Source: Sphingobium sp. 15-1 (GTDB lineage Bacteria > Pseudomonadota > Alphaproteobacteria > Sphingomonadales > Sphingomonadaceae). From it: a stretch of DNA of 64,000 nucleotides. Numbering within the stretch: the first letter of the stretch is position 1; every line of letters starts with the position of its first letter. This document shows positions 37,204-45,659 of this stretch, in pieces. Both the position numbers and the translations under genes were made by a program. Location: positions 682,001 through 746,000 of the forward strand of contig NZ_JABXJG010000001.1 of assembly GCF_013375535.1 (NCBI RefSeq), read 5' to 3'. The notes under the pieces are model-generated. The model saw nothing but the letters and a program-made list of their open reading frames with translations, made no database searches and was not told the DNA's origin.

Positions 37204-38225
37204 CCGCCGGTCACGCTCATATGCCGCCGCACCGCCGCCGCGGCGCCCGCACCGATGCGGAAGTCATGCGCCGCCGGCTTCAACCGCAGCGCCCGGTCGA
37301 TCAGCGGCTCCACCGCCGCCGCCCCGCCCTCGCGGAAAGCGGATTTCAGGTCGACATGATCCTCATGCCCCAGGCACATGAAGATCTTGCCCTCGCAGGT
37401 CATGCGCATGCGGTTGCAGTCGGCGCAGAAATTCCGGGTCAGCGGCGTGATCAGCCCCAGCCGCACGCCCAGCCCCTCGACCGCATGATAGCGCGCCGGT
37501 CCGCCGGTGCGGTGCGCGATGGGGGTCAGCGCATGCTGCCGCCCGATGGCTTCGGCCACGCTCGTCAGCGGCAGATAATGATCGGTGCGGTCTTCCCCGG
37601 TTTCGCCCAGCGGCATGGTTTCGATCAGCGTCAGGTCGAAGCCCTGGCGGTCGCACCAATGCAGCATCGGCAGGATCTCATCCTCATTGACGCCCTTGAG
37701 TGCCACCATGTTGATCTTCACCGCCAGCCCGGCGGCCCGCGCCGCCTCCAGCCCCTCGAACACCAGCCGGATGTCACCGTTGCGCGTCACATGGGCGAAG
37801 CGGTCGGGATCGCGGCTGTCCAGGCTGACGTTGATCCGCCGCACGCCCGCATCGGCCAGCGCCTGCGCATGCTGCGTCAGCCTCGTGCCGTTAGTGGTGA
37901 GCGTCAGCTCGTCCAGCCCTTCGCCCAGATGCCGTCCGATGCGGCGGACCAGATCGACAATGTCGCGCCGCACCAGCGGCTCGCCGCCGGTCAGCCTGAT
38001 TCTGCGCACGCCCCGCGCAATGAAGAGGTCGGCCAGCAGCGCGATCTCCTCCAGCGTCAGCACCTGATCCTTCGGCAGAAAAGTCATCCGCTCCGCCATG
38101 CAATAGCGGCAGCGCAGGTCGCAGCGGTCCGTCACCGAAATCCGCAAATAGCTGATCCGGCGGCCAAGCGCGTCGGTCAAGGCCGCGCGCCCGGGATCGA
38201 CCATCTGCTTATCGACCTTCTCCAT
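37200..38225 (-). CDS. moaA: GTP 3',8-cyclase (molybdenum cofactor biosynthesis)
   Basis: MoaA is a radical-SAM enzyme that starts molybdopterin synthesis by converting GTP to 3',8-cyclo-7,8-dihydro-GTP. The N-terminal cluster motif CDLRCRYC (C35, C39, C42) binds the SAM-linked [4Fe-4S]. The C-terminal CADCNRMRMTCEGKIFMC binds the second cluster. The protein ends in Gly-Gly, which is needed for activity in this family. The SAM-binding LTGGEPLVRRD and substrate-strand motifs are present. No other moa genes are in the window. A second ATG at 38204 is an alternative start. Confidence 0.96.
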   Translation of the reverse strand: MEKVDKQMVDPGRAALTDALGRRISYLRISVTDRCDLRCRYCMAERMTFLPKDQVLTLEEIALLADLFIARGVRRIRLTGGEPLVRRDIVDLVRRIGRHLGEGLDELTLTTNGTRLTQHAQALADAGVRRINVSLDSRDPDRFAHVTRNGDIRLVFEGLEAARAAGLAVKINMVALKGVNEDEILPMLHWCDRQGFDLTLIETMPLGETGEDRTDHYLPLTSVAEAIGRQHALTPIAHRTGGPARYHAVEGLGVRLGLITPLTRNFCADCNRMRMTCEGKIFMCLGHEDHVDLKSAFREGGAAAVEPLIDRALRLKPAAHDFRIGAGAAAAVRRHMSVTGG

Positions 38226-38320
38226 AGGCCCTAGCTAGGCGATGGACCTGCCCCGCGCAAGCGTCACCCGGTTGCGACAATGTAAACGGGTCGCTAACCG
38301 ATAGGGATTAAGAGGGGGCG

Positions 38321-40357
38321 ATGGGCCGTCCCGGGGAGCATCATGTGAGCGGCGAGACCGCACTGGACGGACAGCGCAGCCTCTTCATTCTGTCGCCGGG
38401 CGACCGCGACGGGCTGTCGCAACAGGCGCGCACCGCCGGTTGGCGGGCCATCGCCGCCCGCCGCGCCACCGACGCCGCGCAACGCTTCCTCCACAGCGAC
38501 GCGCAGATCGCTCTGGTCGACATGCGCGGCGCGCGCGACGGCGACGTCCGCCTGATCGCATCGCTAGTTCCGGCGGTGGATGCAGGCGGCGGCGCGCTGG
38601 TCGCGCTGGTCGACGCGCAGGACATCGCCGCCGTGCCGCGCCTGCTGGAAGCCGGGGCCACGCATTTCCTTGCCGCGCCTTTCGCGCTGGGCGAGCTGTG
38701 CGCCACGCTCGCCTCGGCCCAGCGGCTGGTCGACCGGCTGGTGGGCGGCGCGACGCACAGCCGGCGGGCCCAGCGCATCCGGCGCGGCGATGCGCTGTTC
38801 TGGGAGAGGGAGGGGGATGGCATCCGCCTCAGCGACAATCTTGCCCGCCATCTCGGGCTGGAAGGACGGAGCATCGATCCGGCCGGTTTCATCCGCCGCC
38901 TGCCGCGATCGGAACGTCGTTCGGTGATCGCGGCGTTGCGCGGCATGATGCGATCCGGCCGTCCCGAAGCCTTCGCCCATGCCGCGCCGGGCCGTCCCGG
39001 CGACCGGCTGGTCCATCATCTGCGCTTGATCGACGGCGTGGTCGCGGCGGATGTGGAATGGCTGTCCGACGCCCATGGCCATGACGAGACGGGCCGCGAC
39101 GACCTTACCGGCCTGCGCTCGCGCCCGGCGGCGCTCGACTGGCTCGAACGGCGCAAGGGGCTGGCGACCACGGTGCTGCTGCTCTCGATCAGCCAGTTCG
39201 ACCGGATGAACGCCGCCTATGGCCAGATGGTGGGCGACGCGCTGCTGGGCCGGATCGCCCGCCGGATCGAGCGCATGACCGTCGACATGGCCGCCGAAGC
39301 CATGGTGGCGCGCATCGCCGGGACGGAGTTCCTGATCGGCCTGACCGGGGAGGCCGCCGCCGCCGAAAAGGCGACCTTCCTTGCCCGCCAGCTTATCGGC
39401 GCCATAGGCCGTCCGTTCAGCGCAGGCGACCATCTCATCCGCCTGACCGCCCGCTGCGGCATCGCCCAGTCGCGCGCCGACGATGACGCGACCCGCCTCA
39501 TCCGCCGCGCCGGCACCGCTCTGGCCGACGCCAGGGTCGGGGGAGGGGAGGGCATCCGCATCTTCTCCTCGGAAAAGCGCAGCCGTCAGGTCGACGCCGA
39601 CCAGTTGGAAACCGATCTGCGCCTGGCCCTCCATCGCGGCGAGATCGCCATATTGTTCCAGCCGCAATATCCGGTCGGCGGCGAGCATATGATCGGGGTC
39701 GAGGCGCTGGCCCGCTGGAACCACCCGCAATATGGCGCGCTGGGCGCGGGGATGCTGTTCGCCACGGCGGAGCGGTCCGACTATATGCTCCCGCTGTCGG
39801 CGCATATTCAGGCCGAAGCGCTTCGTCAGGCCGCCGCCTGGCCGCGTGCGCTGTCTCATCTGCGCCTGTCGATCAACGTCACGGCGGAGGACATCGCCCA
39901 GCCCGGCTTCATGCCGCAATTCCTCAATCTGGTGGACACCAGCGGCTTTCCCCGCTCGCGCCTGACGGTGGAGATCACCGAAAGCGGCCTGATCGAAGAT
40001 GTCGACAATGCGACGGCGCTGCTGACGGCCTTGCGCGCCGAAGGACTGGCCGTGGCGGTGGACGATTTCGGCACCGGCTATTCCAGCCTCGCCTATCTGA
40101 AGAGCCTGCCGCTCGATTATTTGAAGATCGACAGCGGTCTGGCGCAGGACATCGCGGGCACGGCGCGGGACCGCATCATCGTGCGCGGCGTGATCCACAT
40201 GGCCAAATCGCTGGGCCTCAGCGTGATAGCGGAGGGCGTGGAGACCGAACAGCAACTCGACCTTCTTTCCCGCGAAGGCTGTGATTTTTATCAGGGCTTC
40301 CTGCGTTCCGCCGGAGTCTCCTCCGCCGATCTGGTGGCGTTGGCGCTGAAACCCTGA
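38321..40357 (+). CDS. EAL-domain cyclic-di-GMP phosphodiesterase with degenerate GGDEF and REC-like N-terminus
   Basis: This is a 678-residue signalling protein. The first 130 residues look like a receiver-type fold (ALVDMRGARDGDVRLI). A central PAS-like or linker region follows, then a GGDEF domain at about 255-420 whose signature is AGTEF instead of GGDEF, so it cannot be expected to make c-di-GMP. The EAL domain at about 430-675 keeps VEALARW, the INVTAEDI and VEITESGLIED metal sites, VDDFGTGYSSLAYLKSLPLDYLKID and IAEGVETEQQ. It is therefore a likely phosphodiesterase, perhaps GTP-modulated through the dead GGDEF. An in-frame GTG at 38345 with GGGGAG is an alternative start. A PilZ protein is encoded 9 kb away. 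Confidence 0.92.
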   Translation: MGRPGEHHVSGETALDGQRSLFILSPGDRDGLSQQARTAGWRAIAARRATDAAQRFLHSDAQIALVDMRGARDGDVRLIASLVPAVDAGGGALVALVDAQDIAAVPRLLEAGATHFLAAPFALGELCATLASAQRLVDRLVGGATHSRRAQRIRRGDALFWEREGDGIRLSDNLARHLGLEGRSIDPAGFIRRLPRSERRSVIAALRGMMRSGRPEAFAHAAPGRPGDRLVHHLRLIDGVVAADVEWLSDAHGHDETGRDDLTGLRSRPAALDWLERRKGLATTVLLLSISQFDRMNAAYGQMVGDALLGRIARRIERMTVDMAAEAMVARIAGTEFLIGLTGEAAAAEKATFLARQLIGAIGRPFSAGDHLIRLTARCGIAQSRADDDATRLIRRAGTALADARVGGGEGIRIFSSEKRSRQVDADQLETDLRLALHRGEIAILFQPQYPVGGEHMIGVEALARWNHPQYGALGAGMLFATAERSDYMLPLSAHIQAEALRQAAAWPRALSHLRLSINVTAEDIAQPGFMPQFLNLVDTSGFPRSRLTVEITESGLIEDVDNATALLTALRAEGLAVAVDDFGTGYSSLAYLKSLPLDYLKIDSGLAQDIAGTARDRIIVRGVIHMAKSLGLSVIAEGVETEQQLDLLSREGCDFYQGFLRSAGVSSADLVALALKP

Positions 40358-40469
40358 CCCACGATCACGATAATGTACTCCTGAGGAGGCAGGAGCCCAG
40401 TCCCGCCGATGGAACTCGGTTCTCACGAGCCACTTGTCTCGTTCGAATGCCTTCGCAGGCACGGCATCG

Positions 40470-41186
40470 CTAAAGGCTAAACCCGACCCGTCCGATCAAA
40501 GAAGCTCCGGCATGCCGCGCCCCCGGCCCATCGATGCTGCTATCCGCATAGCGCAGCCCGGCAATCCAGCGCCCCTTCAGATACTCGACGCCAACCCCAT
40601 AGTCCCAATAAGCGCCATCCGGCCGCAACCGCGCTGCCCGCAGCGGATCGCGCACATTCCCCGAAGACCGCCCAAGCCGGGCCGAAACCGTCAGGGGCGT
40701 CCCCGGCACCCCCACCGCCGCCGAAGCCGACAGATGGAGATTATCCCCGCCGATGGCCGATTGCCGGGGCGCATAACTCCCGCTGAAATCGACGCTGGCC
40801 GGCCCGATCAGGAACCCCGCGCCCACGCCGATCTCCCCATAGCCTTGCCCGGAAGCACCTGGGAACAGATGATAGCGCCCCTCAGCCGAAAGCCGCCACC
40901 CGCCCATCTGCCGCCCATAAGCTGCGCCCAGATCGACCGCCGCATCCGCCCCGCCATGCCGGGCGCTGTCCCATAATGAGACAGCCGTGCCATCGAGGCT
41001 CAGCCCCTCCGCCACAGCCACCGAAACCGATCCGCGCACAACCGGATCGCCGTCGCTCCAGCTCAGCCCCCGGCGCCGCTCCTCGCTGGCGACCTCGACT
41101 GTCGCGGAAACGCCGTCGCCATATTGCGCAAGGGCAGGGGAAGCGCTGGCGCACAGCAAAATCCCGCACGCCATCGCTCCCCGCAT
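40470..41186 (-). CDS. TorF-family putative porin (Gcw_chp-type outer-membrane protein)
   Basis: This is a 238-residue exported protein. A signal peptide ends near residue 20 (CASASPALA before QYGDG). The rest is a series of short amphipathic beta strands rich in Gly, Ser and aromatics, ending in F-S-L as outer-membrane barrels do. VSATVEVASEERRRGLSWSDGDPVVRGSVS matches the start of the Gcw_chp/TorF family of small putative porins. The function of that family is little defined. The gene starts one base after the stop of the upstream small gene, so the two form an operon. Confidence 0.75.
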   Translation of the reverse strand: MRGAMACGILLCASASPALAQYGDGVSATVEVASEERRRGLSWSDGDPVVRGSVSVAVAEGLSLDGTAVSLWDSARHGGADAAVDLGAAYGRQMGGWRLSAEGRYHLFPGASGQGYGEIGVGAGFLIGPASVDFSGSYAPRQSAIGGDNLHLSASAAVGVPGTPLTVSARLGRSSGNVRDPLRAARLRPDGAYWDYGVGVEYLKGRWIAGLRYADSSIDGPGARHAGASLIGRVGFSL

Positions 41187-41187
41187 C

Positions 41188-41601
41188 TCAGTTCGACGCC
41201 AGGCTGCGAACGGCATCAAGCTCAGCCAGCAACGGAGCGCGATCCTGTTCGGCAACCGCCGCCAGATGCTCGCGTATCTTGCCCTCATGCTGCGCCAGAT
41301 TGCGCTCGCCCGGCTGGCGGCCGGGGGTGCAGGCGCCATGCTCGCTGCCCGAAAACTGCTTGTCGCTCGAAACGGTGCGGCTCAGCGCCGGTCCATGGCT
41401 CAACGCCCGGTCGACCATGATCGTGGCGGTCCACTGGCACCGTTGCATATCCATCCGGTTCGGGGTTCTGGCGCCGATGGTTTTGGTCCGGAACTCCGCC
41501 CGCGCGGTATAAGTCGCCTGCACCGGCGTCCCGCCATGGTCGATCTGAACGCTGTGCGTCGCGGCAGCCGCCGCCGCGAGCGCGATAAGAGTCAAGCTCA
41601 T
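41188..41601 (-). CDS. Small exported hypothetical protein
   Basis: This 137-residue protein starts with a hydrophobic alanine-rich segment (MSLTLIALAAAAAATHS) that looks like a signal peptide. The rest has SVQIDHGGTPVQATYTARAEFRTKTIG, a mid-region with two cysteines (QRCQWTATI and HGACTPG), and a charged helical C-terminus. I do not recognise the family. The start at 41601 is preferred because it coincides with the signal segment. It precedes the TorF-like porin gene with a one-base gap and probably shares its role at the cell envelope. Confidence 0.7.
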   Translation of the reverse strand: MSLTLIALAAAAAATHSVQIDHGGTPVQATYTARAEFRTKTIGARTPNRMDMQRCQWTATIMVDRALSHGPALSRTVSSDKQFSGSEHGACTPGRQPGERNLAQHEGKIREHLAAVAEQDRAPLLAELDAVRSLASN

Positions 41602-41734
41602 GCAAATTCTCCTGCTCGATGCCGGACTTTGCTGCCCGGTCATCGACGCAGGATGTAGATTGCGACTGTTGCTGGCTGTTTTCCGAGAGATAACAAAGCG
41701 GTGCTGGCGCTAGCCATGTCAGGAGCACCGCACG

Positions 41735-44700
41735 CTAACCCGCAGCCTTCGCCAACCCCTTCGAAAGCTGCAAGGCCCCATTCAACCGCGCGCCCGGATC
41801 GGCCCAGACCCGGTTCACCACGACCTTGCTGTCCGGCCGCAGCCGCGCCACGCCGTTCAGCCGCTGGATATAGGCCACCAGCGCCTCGGGCCGGGGGAAG
41901 CGATCCTCGAAGAAGCTGACCAGTGCGCCCTTTGGTCCCACGTCGATCTTGGCGATATTGGCGGTGACGCAATTCTGCTTGATCTCGATGACCTTGAAGA
42001 GATTCTGCGTCGGCGCGGGCAGCTTCCCGAACCGGTCGATCAACTCGGCTGCAAAGGCCTCCAGCCCTTGCCGGTCCTCGACCTCGTTCAAGCGCCGGTA
42101 CAAGCCCATCCGCAAATCCAGGTCCGGCACATAATCCTCCGGAATGAGGATCGGCGCATCCACGCTGATCTGCGGCGAGAAGCTTTCCCGCTTCTCAATC
42201 CCCGCCCCACCGGCCTTTGCCTCCAGAATCGCATCCTCCAGCATCGACTGATAGAGTTCGAACCCGACCTCCTTGATATGCCCGGACTGCTCATCCCCGA
42301 CCAGATTGCCCGCGCCCCGAATATCGAGGTCATGGGAGGCCAACTGGAATCCAGCCCCCAGCGTGTCCAGATCGGACAGCACCTTCAGCCGCTTCTCCGC
42401 CGTCTCGGTGATCACCCGGTTCGCGGGCGTGGTGAAATAGGCATAGGCCCGCGTCTTCGACCGCCCGACGCGACCGCGAAGCTGATACAGTTGCGCCAGC
42501 CCGAACCGGTCCGCCCGATGGATGATCAGCGTATTGGCCGAAGGAATATCCAGCCCACTCTCAACGATAGTGGTCGACAGCAGCACGTCATAACGCTTGT
42601 CGTAGAAGGCCGACATCCGCTCCTCGACCTCGCCCGCCGCCATCTGCCCATGCGCGACCACGGGCCGAACCTCCGGAATCTCGGTCCGAAGGAACTCCTC
42701 CACCTCTGTCAGATCGGAAATGCGCGGCACCACGAAGAAACTTTGCCCCCCGCGATAATGCTCGCGCAGCAGCGCCTCACGGATCACCACCCCGTCCCAG
42801 GGCATGATGTAGGTCCGCACCGCCAGACGATCCACCGGCGGCGTCTGAATCACGGACAGTTCCCGCAAGCCTGACATCGCCATCTGCAAGGTACGCGGAA
42901 TCGGCGTCGCCGTCAGCGTCAACACATGCACATCGGTCTTGAGCGACTTCAACCGCTCCTTGTGCGTGACGCCGAAGCGCTGTTCCTCGTCGACGATGAC
43001 GAGGCCGAGCCGTTTGAACTCCAGCCCCTTGGCCAGCAGCGCATGGGTGCCCACCACTATATCGACGGTCCCATCGGCCAGCCCCGCCTTAACGGCCTTT
43101 GCCTCCTTATCCGGCACCAGCCGCGACAGGCGCCCAATATTGACCGGGAAGCCCCGGAAACGCTCCTCGAAATTCATGTGATGCTGCCGGGCGAGCAGGG
43201 TGGTCGGACAGATCACCACCACCTGCATCCCCGCCATCGCCGCCACGAAAGCGGCGCGCAAGGCCACCTCCGTCTTGCCGAAGCCAACATCACCACAGAC
43301 CAGCCGGTCCATCGGCCTTCCGGCGCCCAGATCCTCGACCACGTCCATGATGGCGCGATCCTGATCCTCCGTCTCCTGATAGGGGAAGCGATCCACGAAC
43401 GCCGGATAACCCGCGCTATCCGGTTCCGCCACGGTCGCGGCGCGCAAGGCCCGCTCCGCCGCCGTCTTGAGCAACTCGCCCGCAATCTCGCGGATGCGCT
43501 CCTTCATCCGCGCCTTGCGCCGCTGCCACGCCTCGCCGCCCAGCTTGTCTAGGCTCACCCCTTCGCTGTCGGAGCCATAGCGGGAGAGAACCTCCAGATT
43601 CTCCACCGGCACATACAGCTTGTCGCCGCCCGCATATTCCAGCGCCACGCAGTCATGCGCCGCCTTGGCGACCGGGATTTGCGTCAGCCCCTCATAGCGG
43701 CCGATGCCATGGTCCATATGCACGACCAGATCGCCCGGCGAGAGCGTCGCCAGCTCCTGCAAGAAGGCGTCGGCATTCTTCTTCCGCTTGGCCCGCCGCA
43801 CCAGCCGGTCGCCCAGCATGTCCTGCTCGGTCAGCACCGCCACATCGGGCGCGGCAAAGCCATGGTCCAGCGGCAACACGGTCAGCACCGTGCTCCCGCC
43901 CGCCGCGATCCCCAGCGCCTCCTGCCAGCTATCCGCCGCCGCGACCCGCTTCAGTCCATGATCGACCAACAACCCCGAAAGCCGCTCCCGCGCACCCCCG
44001 GAATAGCTGGCGATGACCACCTTTTTCTTCGCCCGCTGGAGCGAGGCGATATGCTTGCCCACCGCCTCATAGACATTGGCGTTCTGCGCCCGCTCCGGCG
44101 CGAAATCGCGTGGTCCGTCGACCTCGAAATCAAGGACGCTGGGGCTTTCCGGCTCATGAAAGGGCGTGGTCGCGTGCATGGGCCACTCGCGAACCAGCCC
44201 GTCCCATTCCCCCGCGTCCAGATACAGCGCTCCCGGCTCCAAAGGCCGATAAGCCCCCGGATCGGACGACTTCGCCTGCACTCGATTGGCATGATAGTCC
44301 CGGATCGCCTCGAACCGCGCCTCGGCCGCGCCCGCTACGCCGTGATCCAGCACGACCAGCGTGTCGTCGCCCAGATGCTCGGTCATTGGCACCAGCCGTT
44401 CCTCGAACAGCGGCAGCCAATGCTCCATCCCCGCCAGCCGCCGCCCGTCGCTCACCGCCTGATAAAGTGGATCGCCCGTCGCCGTGGCTCCGAACGTTTC
44501 GCGATAACGCCCCCGGAACCGCTTGATCGTTTCCTCGTCCAGCAGAGCCTCGGAAGCGGGGAGCAGCGTGAACCCCTCGACACTCCCGCTGGTCCGCTGG
44601 TCGGCCGGGTCGAAGCGCCGCACCGTCTCGATCTCATCCCCGAAGAAATCGAGCCGCAACGGCTGTTCCTCGCCGCCGGGGAACAGGTCGACAATGCCGC

Positions 44701-45196
44701 CGCGAATGGCGAACTCGCCCCGGTCATGCACGGTATCGGTCCGCACATAGCCATTGGCCTGCAACATCTCCGCCAGCCGTGAAATCGCGATCCGCTCCTT
44801 GGGCGCGAGCTTCGCCACCAACTGCCGCACACGGAAGGGGGTGAGGGTCCGCTGGGTAAGCGCATTGAGCGTCGTCAGAACAAGCTGCGGTCCCTTGGGC
44901 TTCCCCTGAAGCGCATAAAGCCCCGCCAACCGCGCCGAAGCCGTCCGCAGCGAGGGACTGGCCCGGTCATAGGGCAGGCAGTCCCATGCGGGAATTTCGA
45001 CAATCTCGATCTCCGGCGCGAAATAATGCGCCGTATCCGCCACCGCGCGCATGAGCTGTTCGTCGGGCGCGACGAACAGGGCGCGCGAAGGCGCCGCCCG
45101 GGCAATGTCCGCCAGCAACCAGGGCTGAAATCCGGCCGGAACCCCCGAAAGGGTGATGGGGGTTTGCGCTTTGAGGATTTTCAGAAGATCGGTCAT
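41735..45196 (-). CDS. mfd: Transcription-repair coupling factor
   Basis: Mfd displaces RNA polymerase stalled at DNA damage and recruits UvrA. The 1153-residue protein has the UvrB-like N-terminal module (ALFVAPDEQL..IVEIPAWDCLPYDRASPS), the RNA-polymerase-interacting CarD-like domain (LSPGDLVVHMDHGIGRYEGLTQI), and a RecG-like translocase. Walker A is GDVGFGKTEVALRAAF, the DEEQ box is VIVDEEQRFGV, and motif VI region LRGRVGRSKTRAYAYF is present. A C-terminal TRCF regulatory domain follows. The start at 45196 gives MTDLLKILKAQ; the frame continues upstream only into a repeat element. Length and domain order are normal. Confidence 0.97.
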   Translation of the reverse strand: MTDLLKILKAQTPITLSGVPAGFQPWLLADIARAAPSRALFVAPDEQLMRAVADTAHYFAPEIEIVEIPAWDCLPYDRASPSLRTASARLAGLYALQGKPKGPQLVLTTLNALTQRTLTPFRVRQLVAKLAPKERIAISRLAEMLQANGYVRTDTVHDRGEFAIRGGIVDLFPGGEEQPLRLDFFGDEIETVRRFDPADQRTSGSVEGFTLLPASEALLDEETIKRFRGRYRETFGATATGDPLYQAVSDGRRLAGMEHWLPLFEERLVPMTEHLGDDTLVVLDHGVAGAAEARFEAIRDYHANRVQAKSSDPGAYRPLEPGALYLDAGEWDGLVREWPMHATTPFHEPESPSVLDFEVDGPRDFAPERAQNANVYEAVGKHIASLQRAKKKVVIASYSGGARERLSGLLVDHGLKRVAAADSWQEALGIAAGGSTVLTVLPLDHGFAAPDVAVLTEQDMLGDRLVRRAKRKKNADAFLQELATLSPGDLVVHMDHGIGRYEGLTQIPVAKAAHDCVALEYAGGDKLYVPVENLEVLSRYGSDSEGVSLDKLGGEAWQRRKARMKERIREIAGELLKTAAERALRAATVAEPDSAGYPAFVDRFPYQETEDQDRAIMDVVEDLGAGRPMDRLVCGDVGFGKTEVALRAAFVAAMAGMQVVVICPTTLLARQHHMNFEERFRGFPVNIGRLSRLVPDKEAKAVKAGLADGTVDIVVGTHALLAKGLEFKRLGLVIVDEEQRFGVTHKERLKSLKTDVHVLTLTATPIPRTLQMAMSGLRELSVIQTPPVDRLAVRTYIMPWDGVVIREALLREHYRGGQSFFVVPRISDLTEVEEFLRTEIPEVRPVVAHGQMAAGEVEERMSAFYDKRYDVLLSTTIVESGLDIPSANTLIIHRADRFGLAQLYQLRGRVGRSKTRAYAYFTTPANRVITETAEKRLKVLSDLDTLGAGFQLASHDLDIRGAGNLVGDEQSGHIKEVGFELYQSMLEDAILEAKAGGAGIEKRESFSPQISVDAPILIPEDYVPDLDLRMGLYRRLNEVEDRQGLEAFAAELIDRFGKLPAPTQNLFKVIEIKQNCVTANIAKIDVGPKGALVSFFEDRFPRPEALVAYIQRLNGVARLRPDSKVVVNRVWADPGARLNGALQLSKGLAKAAG

Positions 45197-45204
45197 TTTT
45201 ACTT

Positions 45205-45294
45205 CGTCATTCCCGCGGAGGCGGGAATCCATCTCCCGGCCTTGCGTCTGGATGCTCCGTCAGGAGATGGATCCCCACCTTCGCGGGGATGACG
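45205..45294. repeat. REP/BIME-like paired palindromes upstream of mfd
   Basis: Two imperfect hairpins in opposite orientation (about 45205-45236 and 45263-45294) share the CGTCATTCCCGC..GCGGGAATCC type common in proteobacterial intergenic DNA. They occupy the whole gap between sdhE's end and mfd's start, nine bases from the mfd ATG. Confidence 0.75.
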
Positions 45295-45304
45295 GAAAGG
45301 GGCG

Positions 45305-45574
45305 CTATTTCTTCCCCACTTCCACAAAATCCAGCTTCGCAAACTTGTCCCACATCGGCCCCTGCCACTCCTCCGGCACCGGCAGCACGCCCATGGCCCA
45401 GGCCATGATGTCGGCATCCTGCTCATCCATGAACCGCTCGAACCAGGCGATCTCTTCCTCGCCCCATTCCGCATGATAGCGATCGAAGAAGCCGCCCACG
45501 GCCAGATCCGCTTCCTTGATGCCACGATGCCAGGCCCGGAATTGCAGGCGGCGGATGCGGGGATCTTCGTTCAC
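45305..45574 (-). CDS. sdhE: FAD assembly factor SdhE (succinate dehydrogenase assembly)
   Basis: SdhE helps attach FAD covalently to the flavoprotein subunit of succinate dehydrogenase. The 89-residue length is typical. The essential RGxxE motif is present in AWHRGIKEADLAVGGFFDRY, followed by WFERFMDEQDADIMAWAMG. The start is a GTG at 45574 with AAGGAAC upstream; the much longer frame upstream has no support and would overlap recG. It is divergent from recG, with about 85 bases between starts, and upstream of mfd, an arrangement I associate with sphingomonads and other alphaproteobacteria. Confidence 0.94.
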   Translation of the reverse strand: MNEDPRIRRLQFRAWHRGIKEADLAVGGFFDRYHAEWGEEEIAWFERFMDEQDADIMAWAMGVLPVPEEWQGPMWDKFAKLDFVEVGKK

Positions 45575-45659
45575 AATTTGTTCCTTGCGCAGACATGCCA
45601 AAATCACCGATCGGATGTTTGCGCATCGTCCCGGCTGGGCTAGAGGAAGGGCCATAACC

